Positions 43,091 to 52,261 of a DNA stretch of 64,000 bases are shown in pieces. This stretch comes from Agrostemma githago (lineage: Eukaryota > Streptophyta > Magnoliopsida > Caryophyllales > Caryophyllaceae): positions 57,353,701 to 57,417,700 of the forward strand of contig OY288247.1 in the NCBI GenBank assembly GCA_958450325.1. The letters are read 5' to 3'. Each line of letters starts with the position of its first letter. The stretch's first letter is position 1. The translations under genes were made by a program, and so were the position numbers. The notes beneath the pieces were generated by a model that saw only the letters and a program-made list of their open reading frames with translations, was not told where the DNA came from and searched no databases.

Positions 43091-45415
43091 ATGTCGCGAG
43101 TCCACCCCCTTTCCTTTGATTCTTTGCTCGGAAGAACTGGCGGCGGCGACGGTGGTCGTCGTGACGTTGCCTCTTCCTCCGGGGTTGGCCCCAGGGAGGA
43201 AGACGATCACAGGGGAGAGGGTGCTGAGTCACCCGACCCAGCTCCCTTCGATGTGATTGATTCCGATGACGAGGCCCTGGAGGTGGATCCTGCCAGGGTG
43301 GCCGGTCCTCTCATCCGCAGGGAGAGAGGGAGGACCTACTTTTTGGACAAAGAAAAATACGTGATTCCCTTACAGACCTATCCCGAAGCTAAGAATAGGG
43401 ATCTGATTTTGGAATGTAATGCGGCTGAGGCCATCGAGCAGTTTTATAACTTTGGGGAGGGGTACACAGTGGTGATCCCTGGGGAAAAAGACACAGTATG
43501 CTGTCCCCCAGAGGGGTGTGTAGCCGTCTTTCATAAGGCTCTAGAATTCGGCCTGCGATTCCCGTTGCATCCCTTCCTGGAAGAAACTTTCAGGAGGATG
43601 AACGTCGCCATCGCTCAGTTAACCGCAACGGCCATTAGGGCATTAGTGGCCTACACTTGGACCTGCCTGTTCCATGGCGAGGGGCCCTACATTGACGCCC
43701 TTCGCTTTATGGTTGGCCTCCAAATGGTGTCTTCATCTGGGGGGGATGGCTCCCCTGGTTATTGGTCTCTGCTGAGACAGAAAAAGTACGCCTTGGTCTG
43801 GCCGGCCATGAGCAGTCTCAAGGACTGGAAAAACAATTTCATATATGTCCACAGTGCGTCGGGGTGGAAAATTCCTAGACATTTTAGGAATCATGTCCAT
43901 ACCCGCATGGAGACACGTGAGGAGTATCATCCTCGTGTTGGGAGGAAGGCTCTGGAAGTCAGGCTGAGCGATAAGGAGAAGATTTTGATAAAGAAGTTTG
44001 AGATCGTGACGGATAAACATGGGAACTTTTGCCCTGTTTTCTGGCTCCCTCATGCGGAGCTCATCACGACAGACGAGTACCTGCTTCCCATGGGCCTGAT
44101 TCGTGGCCTTGAAGGTAGTTCTAGGGTTTTCTTGTTGTCACGATTTTCCAGGGATTTTATTTCTCCCTGTTTTTTAAATGACCGCCTTTCCTTTCCTGCA
44201 GATTCCTACTCTTGGACCTGGACCAAGAAGCAGGTCAGAAGGATAGGCTTGAGCGAGGAATTGCACGTTCTTTCAAAGCGTCCTTCTCTTCCACCAAATT
44301 TCAGAAAAGGAAGCAAGGCCCTCATGAAGCTTGTGAAGGATTTTGCCGCTGGTCGAAGATTACCTCTCCCCCCTCGGCTGCCTTCGTCGAAGCCGGCGAC
44401 TCCTACTCCCAGCGTTCATGAGCAGGGGGAAGCGGAGGTCACTTCAGGAGCTACTCCTTCCCCTGGTCAAAAGCAGGGTGCTTCTCCGGCTGGCCCTCGG
44501 ATCTCGCAGGGAACGCAGCCTGGTGATTCCGAGGGGACGGGGGAGAGCGTTCCCTTGGAAACAAGGAGGAAAAGGGAGAGGGAGCCTCCTAGTGCTGATG
44601 TGGTCGATTTGGAGGCGGACGTTTCTACCCCTGATGCGAAGCGCCCTGCCCGTGAGCCCTCTAGCATTCCTTTCCAAGAGGAAAATGTGGAGTTCCACTA
44701 CACGGCTGGGGATAGCGTGGACGTTTTGGGCCTACTTTCTGACTCTGGGGCTGTCTTGGCCGACCGCCTCACAAAGATGGTGACTTCTACTTCTCATCAG
44801 GTGCTTCAATACATTCAACGTACTTCCAAGGTCATGTTGGCATCTGCGGAACTGGCAGCTCTCAGCCGCCTGAGTGATGAGGAGCTAACAGTTGCCCCTG
44901 GGGCTCCTCCTCCCGACCGCCTGGCCATGATAGAGAGGGACGTCTCCTTGATAAGCTCCTTGAAAGATAAAATGACAAGGCTAGAGGGGGAGTTGGAGGA
45001 GGCCAGGAAACAGGGGGAAATGGCTGTGGAGGAGGTTTCCAAGTTAGAGGCCGAACTGAAGGAGAACCGGCAATCGTTTGATCGTGCTAACATATCTCTG
45101 GCCGAGATGGGACATTTGAAGGGGAGAGTGACGGTCCTGGAGGAGCAGTTGTCGCAGGGAAAGTCGGCTTTTGACCAGGCTAAGGGGGAATGGGCGAAAG
45201 AGAAAGAGACCCTGGCTGCGGAGACTGAGGAAGCGGTGGGTGCCAGCTTTGTGAGTGGCGCCAATTCCTCTCTGGAATTGGTTATGGAGGTGATAGGGGA
45301 GATGTTCCCTACTTTTGACGAGGACGCTTTCCGGAGCCTTTACTCTGCCAAGGATGAAGCCCGGGTGACCAGGCAGCCTGAAGCAGACGCCAACGCTCGC
45401 CAGGATGCTCCGTGA
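43091..45415 (+). CDS. Large antisense ORF of the Tat-clade element (putative gypsy-type transposon protein), possible intron
   Basis: An intact 774-codon frame lies opposite to gag-pol. The N-terminus is Gly/Asp-rich. Residues about 100-300 hold the conserved part: FPLHPFLEETFRRMNVAIAQ, ALVAYTWTCLFHGEGPYIDA and WKIPRHFRN. The layout resembles the plant putative gypsy-type transposon domain (PF04195) found in antisense ORFs of Grande/Retand-type elements. A Pro/Ser/Glu-rich linker follows, then a coiled coil at about residues 620-725 (MTRLEGELEEARKQGEMAVE). Nucleotides 44115-44201 look like an 87-nt intron; both spliced (745 codons) and unspliced forms are open. A TATA box and G-box lie upstream. 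No catalytic motif is seen; a regulatory or structural role is a guess. Confidence 0.75.
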   Translation: MSRVHPLSFDSLLGRTGGGDGGRRDVASSSGVGPREEDDHRGEGAESPDPAPFDVIDSDDEALEVDPARVAGPLIRRERGRTYFLDKEKYVIPLQTYPEAKNRDLILECNAAEAIEQFYNFGEGYTVVIPGEKDTVCCPPEGCVAVFHKALEFGLRFPLHPFLEETFRRMNVAIAQLTATAIRALVAYTWTCLFHGEGPYIDALRFMVGLQMVSSSGGDGSPGYWSLLRQKKYALVWPAMSSLKDWKNNFIYVHSASGWKIPRHFRNHVHTRMETREEYHPRVGRKALEVRLSDKEKILIKKFEIVTDKHGNFCPVFWLPHAELITTDEYLLPMGLIRGLEGSSRVFLLSRFSRDFISPCFLNDRLSFPADSYSWTWTKKQVRRIGLSEELHVLSKRPSLPPNFRKGSKALMKLVKDFAAGRRLPLPPRLPSSKPATPTPSVHEQGEAEVTSGATPSPGQKQGASPAGPRISQGTQPGDSEGTGESVPLETRRKREREPPSADVVDLEADVSTPDAKRPAREPSSIPFQEENVEFHYTAGDSVDVLGLLSDSGAVLADRLTKMVTSTSHQVLQYIQRTSKVMLASAELAALSRLSDEELTVAPGAPPPDRLAMIERDVSLISSLKDKMTRLEGELEEARKQGEMAVEEVSKLEAELKENRQSFDRANISLAEMGHLKGRVTVLEEQLSQGKSAFDQAKGEWAKEKETLAAETEEAVGASFVSGANSSLELVMEVIGEMFPTFDEDAFRSLYSAKDEARVTRQPEADANARQDAP
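44115..44201 (+). other. Candidate intron in the large antisense ORF
   Basis: The left edge is GAAG|GTAGTTCTAG. The right edge is a pyrimidine run ending CCTTTCCTGCAG|ATTCC. The 87-nt segment is T-rich (TTTTCTTGTTG, TTTTATTTCTCC, TGTTTTTTAAATGAC) unlike the GC-rich ORF on both sides, and contains a branch-site-like TTTAAATGAC. Length is divisible by three, so the frame stays open without splicing. Splicing joins Glu-Asp-Ser-Tyr. In the sense RNA of the retrotransposon the segment reads backwards and would not be spliced out, which explains how it could survive copying. Confidence 0.6.
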
Positions 45416-45649
45416 CGCCCCTTCTCTTTTACGAAGGCTTTTATTCTCTTGTGTTGAACCAGGGTTCATGGTTTTTCTGTAATTTTTGCTACTCGGTTTT
45501 TTCTTCAACTTTGTAGAGACCTTTCCACCCTTCATGGGTTTTGTTTGTGGAATACCTCTTTTGGCTTTATATGACATAACTGCTTTTAAGATTTTAGGGA
45601 TCTTTTTGTTGTCTGTTTGATCGCGTTTGTTATAGCCTGTCCCTGGCTC
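45416..45649 (+). other. 3' zone of the large antisense ORF
   Basis: T-rich sequence after the stop codon, typical of a 3' untranslated region (TTCTTTTACG, TTTTGTTGTCTG). No further ORF with a motif. It leads into the GC-rich tandem repeat. Confidence 0.4.
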
Positions 45650-46215
45650 TTGTTCAGAGTCCAGGGGGCCTGCCCCCTGCCTGCCTGGAGGTAAGCAGGG
45701 TGGTTCCTTGTATTTTTCATACAAGGTTGGGGGGCCTGCCCCCAGTCCTTGTTAGCCTAGCCTGCTCCTGGCTTTTCGTTCAAAGTCCAGGGGGCTTGCC
45801 CCCGGCCTGCCCAGAGGTAGGCAGGGTGGCTTTTGTGTCTTTTATACAAGGTTTGGGGGGCCTGCCCCCAGTCCTTGTTAGCCTGGCCTGTTCCTGGCTT
45901 TTCGTTCAAAGTCCAGGGGGCCTGCCCCCTGCCTGCCCAGAGGCAGGCAGGGTAGCTTTTGCGTTTTTTATACAAGGTTGGGGGGCCTGCCCCCAGTCCT
46001 TGTTAGCCTGGCCTGTTCCTGGCTTTTCGTTCAAAGTCCAGGGGGCCTGCCCCCTGCCTGCCCAAAGGCAGGCAGGGTAACTTTTGCGTTTTTTATACAA
46101 GGTTGGGGGGCCTGCCCCCAGTCCTTGTTAGCCTGGCCTGTTCCTGGCTTTTCGTTCAAAGTCCAGGGGGCCTGCCCCCTGCCTGCCCAGAGGTAAGCAG
46201 GGTGGCTTTTTTGGT
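45650..46215. repeat. 125-bp GC-rich tandem repeat (about 4.5 units) between convergent genes
   Basis: The word TACAAGG recurs at 45720, 45845, 45971 and 46096 (125-126 bp apart). Each unit has GGGGGGCCTGCCCCCAGTCC and CAGGGGGCCTGCCCCCTG, both near-perfect hairpins (stem of 5-8 bp, loop 2-4 nt), plus GCCTGTTCCTGGCTTTTCG. It sits between the 3' end of the antisense ORF (45415) and the 3' end of integrase (46451). Open frames through it on both strands (for example 45700-46080) are repeat artefacts. Confidence 0.92.
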
Positions 46216-46450
46216 TTGCGTTGGGGGGTTCACTTTTCCCAATTTTGGCAACAGGGGGGCCTCCCCCTATTGCCCCCTGCTCGTTTGTGTGTGAGAGACG
46301 CGAGTGTGAACAGGCAACGAGTATGAATCTGTATCTTCTCATTTCTCTTAAAATTCTTTTTGACATTGGGGTGGTCGGAGCCGTCGACATTTCTGATCGT
46401 CCTCCGCCTTTTTTACTTTAGTAAAAGTGAAAACTTCCTACATTTTTTGT
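46216..46450. other. Spacer between GC-rich repeat and integrase stop
   Basis: It shows GGGGGGCCTCCCCC (about 46255), a relic of the repeat hairpin, and then ordinary mixed sequence. No ORF with a motif. Confidence 0.4.
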
Positions 46451-47362
46451 TCAGACGTAATATTTCTTTAGCGTGTCTGCGTTCCAGTGAGCGCTTAGCT
46501 CTTGTCCTTCTAGATTGGCTATCTTGTACGTGCCTGGCCCCAAAACCTGAGTTACTTGGTATGGGCCCTCCCAATTGGCACTCAGCTTTCCATGCTCTTT
46601 TGACTTCCCAATCGCCTGCGTCTTTCTCAGAACTAACTCGCCCATCTGAAAACTCCTCTGACGGACCTTGCTGTTGAAATTTTTCCTCATTCGCTGCTGG
46701 TAGGCAGCGATGTTGGTACTGGCTTCCTCCCTTAGTTCATTCACCAGGTCTAAGGCTTCAACCATAGCAGCTTCGTTTTCAGCTTGGTCGTACTGCAGGG
46801 AACGCAGAGAGGGGATTCTTGTCTCGATTGGCAATAGAGCCTCTGCTCCATATACCAGGCCAAATGGGGTCTGGCCCGTAGACTCCTTTCTGGTAGTTCG
46901 GATGGACCAGAGTATACTGGGGAGTTCATCAACCCACCTACCTTTGCAATCATCCACCATTTTCTTCAGGCCGTTCAGAATTTGTTTGTTGGCTGCTTCC
47001 GCCTGTCCATTGGTTTGAGGATGGCAGACAGCTGAGTAGGCGACTGAGATGTTGTGGCTTTCCAGCCAGATTCTTAGTGGGTCATTATCGAACTGCCTGC
47101 CGTGGTCAAATACCAGCATCTTTGGTACACCGAACCGGGTGATGATATTTCGCCAGATCACCTTTCGGACCGCCGGCTCAGTGATGTTGGGCACTGCTTC
47201 AGCCTCCACCCATTTGGTGAAGTAGTCTATGGCGACAATTAAGAATTTTCTGCCCCGTGGCCACTGTGAAGGGTCCGAGGATGTCCATCCCCCATTGAGC
47301 AAAGGGGATGGGAGATAGGATTGGCCTGAGCTCCTGGGCCGGGGCATGGATCGATGGGGCAA
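46451..47362 (-). pseudogene. Tat-clade integrase part of pol, shifted out of frame from RNase H
   Basis: The minus-strand frame includes RGRKFLIVAIDYFTKWVEAE with the first catalytic Asp, LVFDHGRQFDNDPLRIW with the second, and TNGQAEAANKQILNGLKKMV with the catalytic Glu. It ends in the usual C-terminal segment (KLSANWEGPYQVTQVLGPGT, YKIANLEGQELSAHWNADTL) and stops at 46451. There is no chromodomain, as expected for Tat rather than chromoviruses. The proper joining with the upstream frame is lost by a one-base frameshift at about 47235-47262: the upstream frame ends GPFTVATGQKIL and then turns to nonsense. Integrase would thus not be made as part of the polyprotein. Confidence 0.9.
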
Positions 47363-48656
47363 AGAGTTGGCATTTTCTGCATTTCTGGGTCAGGCTCTTG
47401 GCATCTGCCAGCATGGTAGGCCAGTAATAGCCTGCCCTGAGGGCTTTGTGGGCCAGCGACCTCCCGCCAATGTGATGTCCACAAATCCCTGAGTGGATAT
47501 CATCCAATACCTCAGCGGCTTGATCCGCCCGTAGGCATTTAAGCAGGGGATAAGTAAAGGACTTTTTGTAGAGTTCTCCATTAATGAATATGAACCAGGC
47601 TGCTTTAGCCTGTACCTTCCTCTTTTGTAATGAGTCTGACGGTAAGATACCGTGCCTCTTGTACTGGACGAAAGGGGTCATCCAGCTTTCCAGCTCTTTT
47701 TCTACGGCATTAATCGTTTGACAGGGATCAGTAGACTTCTCGTGTAAAACGTCAACCCATACTGATCTCCGGATGTCCTGCAGACCGGAGCTTGCCAGTT
47801 TTGACAGGGCATCTGCTCTGTTGTTCTGGGATCGAGGAATTTGTTTGACCTCATATGATTTCAGGCCGGACAATTCTCCCTTTACCATCTCCAGATATGC
47901 GGCCATTGCTTGGTCTCTTGCTTCGTATTCTCCATTGATTTGGTTGGCGATGAGCTGGGAGTCTGTTGCTAAAACAATTCGTTCTGCCCCTGCGGCTTTA
48001 GCCAGCCTGACGCCTGCGAGTACTGCTTCATACTCTGCTTCATTGTTTGATGCTGGGAAAACGAACCTGAGAGCGTGCTCAAAGTCGGTCCCTTCTGGGA
48101 TGGTTAGCACGACGCCTGCACCCGCGCCGTTGGCCGTCGAGGACCCGTCAGTATATACGGTCCATTCCTGGGCAGGGGCTTCCTCCTCCCCTGAGTGGGA
48201 GCACTCAGCCAAAAAGTCCGCCAAAGCTTGGGCTTTGATGGCTGTTCTTGACTGATAAGATATACCAAGCCCACTCAGCTCAATTGCCCATTTCAACAAT
48301 CTCCCTGATTTTTCAAATTTTTCCAACACCTTTTCCAGGGGTTGGTCGGTGAGGACTATGACTGGATGCGCGTCAAAGTAAGGTTTGAGCTTCCTGGCTG
48401 CAATTATGACCGCGTAGGCGGCTTTTTCAACCATCGGATAATTCTTCTCAGCTGCCCCCAGCGCGTGACTCACAAAGTATATAGGTTGCTGGGTGCCTGC
48501 CTCTTCTCGTAGGATGACTGCGCTGACAGTTATATTGGTTACTGCAATGTAGAGGAAAAGTTTTTCTCCTGCTACTGGTCTTGCCAGGGTAGGGAGCCTC
48601 TTAAGATGGTCCTTCAGTTGCTCGAAGGCCTCTTTCTGCTCGCTTTCCCATTTGAA
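47199..48656 (-). pseudogene. Tat-clade pol: RNase H (two domains) and integrase zinc finger
   Basis: This continues in the same frame as the gag-pol ORF beyond a TAG at 48657-48659. The first part (FLYIAVTNITVSAVILREEA to GRLLKWAIELS) is the original gypsy-type RNase H, which lacks a full catalytic set. It is followed by a second RNase H with WTVYTDGSSTANGAGAGVVL, NNEAEYEAVLAG, LATDSQLIANQ and NNRADALSKLA. The second, archaeal-like RNase H is a hallmark of the Tat lineage. The integrase HHCC zinc-binding part is HSGICGHHIGGRSLAHKALR with CRKCQLFAPS. The frame is lost near 47250. Confidence 0.88.
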
Positions 48657-51600
48657 CTATTTGTTTCCTTTCAGTATTTTGAAAAAAGGAGTGGCTCTGT
48701 CTGCTGATCGGGCAATGAATCGGGCCAAGGCGGCCATTCGACCCGTCAGGCGCTGGATGTCTCTGATGGTCTTGGGCTCAGGGAGGTCTAGGACTGCCTG
48801 AATTTTTTCAGGGTTGGCATCTATACCCCGAGAACTGACCAAGAACCCTAGGAATTTTCCGGAGCGGACTCCAAACGTGCACTTTTTCGGATTTAGTTTC
48901 ATTTTGTAAGCGCGCAAAGAACTGAAGGTTTCCTGCAAGTCTGTCAGGTGTTCCCTGTCTTCCTTGCTTTTTACAATGGCATCGTCAACGTAAGCCTCGA
49001 TGTTTCTACCTTTTTGTTTCTCAAACACTTTATCAACCAACCGCTGGTACGTGGCCCCTGCATTTTTGAGCCCGAAGGGCATCATCTTATACATGTAAGT
49101 GCCCGAACTAGTGATGAACGCACACTTCACCCTGTCCGGTTGCCACAAGTATACTTGGTGGTAGCCTGAAAAGGCGTCTAAGAAGCTTAGCATGGTGTAG
49201 CCACTGGTGGCGTCTACCAATTGATCGATCCGAGGGAGCGGATAGCAGTCTTTCGGGCAGGCCTTGTTCAGGTTTGTAAAGTCGACGCACATTCTCCATG
49301 CGCCTGACGACTTCTTGACCATAACAACATTTGCCAGCCATTCTGGGTAGTCACAGGCTTCAATAAAGTCTGCTTTCAAGAGTTTGTCAATTTCTTCCTT
49401 GATCGCTGCGTCCTTTTCTGCAGACATGTTTCGTTTTTTCTGTTTTACAGGGCGAGCATCCATGCTTACGTTCAGCTTGTGAACGATGCATGAGGGATCA
49501 ACGCCGGGCATTTCGTCTGTAGAATAAGCAAATACGTCTTTGTTCTCCCTCAGTAGTCTGACCAGTTCGGCCTGGTAGGATTCCTCCAGGCCTGTTCCTA
49601 CCAGGACCTGTCTTCCTGGTTCTAAGTCCACCAGCATACTTTCGCCCCCTGGTTCCAGGCGATCGGACACCGGGTGCTCGATTGGGACTTCGCCTTCCCT
49701 GCAGGGGGAGCCGTCAGCTTTTCTTTTTCCTCTTCTGTCCTTTTCGTGTTCTTGTAGGGCCACGGAGTAGCATTGTCTGGCTGACTCCTGGTCCCCACGT
49801 ATTTTTCCTTCCAGCCCGAAGTCTGTGACATACGCAATGGTGAGAGCCCTGATGGAGATTGCTGCCTCGATTTCATCCAGCGTGGCCCTGCCAATCAGGG
49901 CATTATAGGCAGATCTTGCGTCCACAACAACAAAGGTTGCCCTGACATTCCTGGCTGTGGAACCTTCCCCGAAGGTTACAGGCAAGTCGATGACGCCCAT
50001 GGGCAGCACGCCTGCTACACTGAATCCATACAGCGATCCGGGAGCAGGCCGCAGGTGCCTTTTCTCCAGGCCCATTTTTTCGAAAGCATCCTTGTACAAA
50101 AGATTTGTATATGCGCCCGTGTCTACCATACATCGTCGCACAATATGGTTGCTGATCTCTAAGGACAGCACCCGAGGATCACTGTGCGGATATATCACCC
50201 GTCCTGCGTCGTCAGGGGTGATACTTAATGTCACTCCCCTTGGACTCCCTTCTTTCTCAGCGTAGCAGATCTGGTTCCTCAGCTCGCGCATTTGCCTTTT
50301 TTGGCCTCTTCGACTGAGCTGACCCTCAGTGCTCCCTGAAATTACATGGATTACCATCCGGTTCTGCACTGACCCCTCGGGTTTCTCAAGACACATCCTT
50401 CTGAGACTTTTTTTGGCTGCGTAGTTGGCCAGCCATCCGTTCCTGATTAATTTCTCAATTTCATCCTTCAGGTGACGGCACTCTTCGGTGGTATGGCCTA
50501 TACAGTCGTGGAAAGTGCAGAATTTCTTTGGGTCGCCTTTTGGGCTGCGAGGTTTGTTTGGACGGTTCCATTTGGCAGTTTCTTTTTCCAGTTCGAAGAT
50601 TTCCGCCCTGGATTTGTTCAGAGCGGTGTAACTATCAAATCTGGGTTGGTAGACTGGGCGTTCTTTCTTGGGAGTGTCTCCCTCCTTCTTTTGCTTACCT
50701 GGTTCACTTCTGCCCCTTCCACCCTGCGGTCCCCCTTGAGATTTTGTTTGGCCTGCAGGGGTGTCCGTCAGGCCGTGGAACTCCTCCTGCAGAATGAACC
50801 CCTCAGCAATCTTTCTGGCCATGGCCAGGGTTTCCGGCTGGGCCCTGATCATCTGGTTTTTCATTTCCCCTGGAAGTAGGGAGATTGTCAGGGCGTAGGC
50901 AGCGGTGGAATCATCGATCTCCCTAACCTGCTGGTAGGATAGATCGAACCTTCTCATGTACTCTCTTACACTCTCACCCTTTTTCTGTTTCAGGGTCATG
51001 AGATCGAAACGGGTAAGGCGTCTTCTCTTATTTCCGGCATACTGTTCAAGGAAAATTTCAGCCAACTCTATGAAGAACCTGATTGACCCCTGGCGGAGGT
51101 CTCTGAACCACCCCTGCGCAAGTCCCACCAGGGTGGTAGGGAAGACTTTGCACCAGATGGCATCATCTACGTCATACATGCCCATGTGGCTCTCAAAGGC
51201 TGCCAGGTGGTCCTCAGGGTCTGTCGTTCCGTCAAATTTGATGGTGGGCATTTTGATTTTTGGAATGGGGTACTCTTGTACCTCAGGGTGCAACGGGGTT
51301 TTCGTGGGCCTGCCTACCAGTCGTGACCTGCTTTCCCCAGACTGGTTACCGTGAGATTCCCATTGTTTATGGGTCGGTTTCCTCGTACTGGGGGAGCGGT
51401 TCCTCGGTGGCGGTCTGCTAGCTGCCTCATCCTCTGTTCCCGAGGAGGCTTGCCTGGGCCTCTTCCTCTGGGAGTGGCAGAGGTTTTCACCCTGATGGTA
51501 CCTGGACTCGAGCGGTTGTCCTCGGTTGAGTCTGGATTGCAGGCTTTGGGATAAGCCGGGGGTTGACTGTTCCTTGGCCGCAGGTGTTAGTCTGGAGAAA

Positions 51601-52172
51601 ACTCCGCCTGGCCTCTCCCCTAAGCGTTTCGACACAGGCTCCCTGGGCCTCATGCGCTCCTGTAATCCTTGAGATAAGCCTCCCTGCCCTCCAGACGCCG
51701 ATTCTGTCGTGTGAATAGAGAACGCCTGCTGGACAGGTGGCTCTGGTTTGCCAGTGGTAATGCGCCTCTGCACATGCGTATACATTTGGGCTGTTCTTCT
51801 TGCTTTTCTCTGAGCATTTCTGGCGGCGGTCCGCCTCGTGCCCCCGGCCTCGTCCCTGCTGACTGGGGACGGTTGCCTGGGAGCCGATGCGACCCTGCCC
51901 ACCAAGTCCTCAGGCGTGAACTCCTGATCTAGCATCGCAGAGAAGAACGCGGCTGCCTGTGCCATCTGAGCTGGGGTCAGATTGAGAGCACGTCCAGGGC
52001 GTGCCCCCAGCTCGGGTGTCACAGCAGTGTTAGATCCACCGAGGGGATTGGTTCCCCCTACCCCCAGGATTGTGGCAGGAGGGACCCTCTCCGACAGCGG
52101 CATACCGTACAGGGGGGCCACCGGAGGGACCGTCGGACCCGCTCCTGTAATGGCATCCACGATTTCTGGCAT
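48657..52172 (-). CDS. gag-pol: Tat-clade gag-protease-reverse transcriptase polyprotein (stop before RNase H)
   Basis: The 1,171-codon minus-strand frame begins MPEIVDAITGAGPTVPP about 70 bp after the primer site. Residues about 310-480 are the gag capsid domain (EIFLEQYAGNKRRRLTRFDL, KQKKGESVREYMRRF). A zinc-knuckle-like KFCTFHDCIGHTTEECRHLK is near residue 550. The protease is CMVDTGAYTNLLYKDAF near 684. Reverse transcriptase spans about 912 to the end (MCVDFTNLNKACPKDCYPLP, LSFLDAFSGYHQVYL, AYVDDAIVKSK at about 1062). The TAG at 48657, where NK-x-FKWE expects an amino acid, is a premature stop, so the protein lacks RNase H and integrase. The first 1,171 codons are intact. Confidence 0.92.
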   Translation of the reverse strand: MPEIVDAITGAGPTVPPVAPLYGMPLSERVPPATILGVGGTNPLGGSNTAVTPELGARPGRALNLTPAQMAQAAAFFSAMLDQEFTPEDLVGRVASAPRQPSPVSRDEAGGTRRTAARNAQRKARRTAQMYTHVQRRITTGKPEPPVQQAFSIHTTESASGGQGGLSQGLQERMRPREPVSKRLGERPGGVFSRLTPAAKEQSTPGLSQSLQSRLNRGQPLESRYHQGENLCHSQRKRPRQASSGTEDEAASRPPPRNRSPSTRKPTHKQWESHGNQSGESRSRLVGRPTKTPLHPEVQEYPIPKIKMPTIKFDGTTDPEDHLAAFESHMGMYDVDDAIWCKVFPTTLVGLAQGWFRDLRQGSIRFFIELAEIFLEQYAGNKRRRLTRFDLMTLKQKKGESVREYMRRFDLSYQQVREIDDSTAAYALTISLLPGEMKNQMIRAQPETLAMARKIAEGFILQEEFHGLTDTPAGQTKSQGGPQGGRGRSEPGKQKKEGDTPKKERPVYQPRFDSYTALNKSRAEIFELEKETAKWNRPNKPRSPKGDPKKFCTFHDCIGHTTEECRHLKDEIEKLIRNGWLANYAAKKSLRRMCLEKPEGSVQNRMVIHVISGSTEGQLSRRGQKRQMRELRNQICYAEKEGSPRGVTLSITPDDAGRVIYPHSDPRVLSLEISNHIVRRCMVDTGAYTNLLYKDAFEKMGLEKRHLRPAPGSLYGFSVAGVLPMGVIDLPVTFGEGSTARNVRATFVVVDARSAYNALIGRATLDEIEAAISIRALTIAYVTDFGLEGKIRGDQESARQCYSVALQEHEKDRRGKRKADGSPCREGEVPIEHPVSDRLEPGGESMLVDLEPGRQVLVGTGLEESYQAELVRLLRENKDVFAYSTDEMPGVDPSCIVHKLNVSMDARPVKQKKRNMSAEKDAAIKEEIDKLLKADFIEACDYPEWLANVVMVKKSSGAWRMCVDFTNLNKACPKDCYPLPRIDQLVDATSGYTMLSFLDAFSGYHQVYLWQPDRVKCAFITSSGTYMYKMMPFGLKNAGATYQRLVDKVFEKQKGRNIEAYVDDAIVKSKEDREHLTDLQETFSSLRAYKMKLNPKKCTFGVRSGKFLGFLVSSRGIDANPEKIQAVLDLPEPKTIRDIQRLTGRMAALARFIARSADRATPFFKILKGNK

Positions 52173-52240
52173 GATTGTGTTTAATTTTGTGATTATGAGT
52201 GGTTGATTTTAGTGGGTAACTCGTGAGCACAACCGTAAAC

Positions 52241-52258
52241 TCCCCACAGACGGCGCCA
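52241..52258 (-). promoter_or_regulatory. Tat-clade primer binding site
   Basis: On the minus strand TGGCGCCGTCTGTGGGGA starts three bases inside the 5' LTR end. TGGCGCC...GGGGA is the usual form of gypsy primer sites in the Tat/Athila group. It fixes the 5' end of the interior and the orientation. Confidence 0.88.
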
Positions 52259-52261
52259 AAT

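Noticed and set aside
45700..46390. Long frames on both strands with GGLPPVLVSLACSWLF-like repeats
   Set aside because: They are translations of the 125-bp GC-rich tandem repeat between two genes. There is no start context or non-repeat homology.
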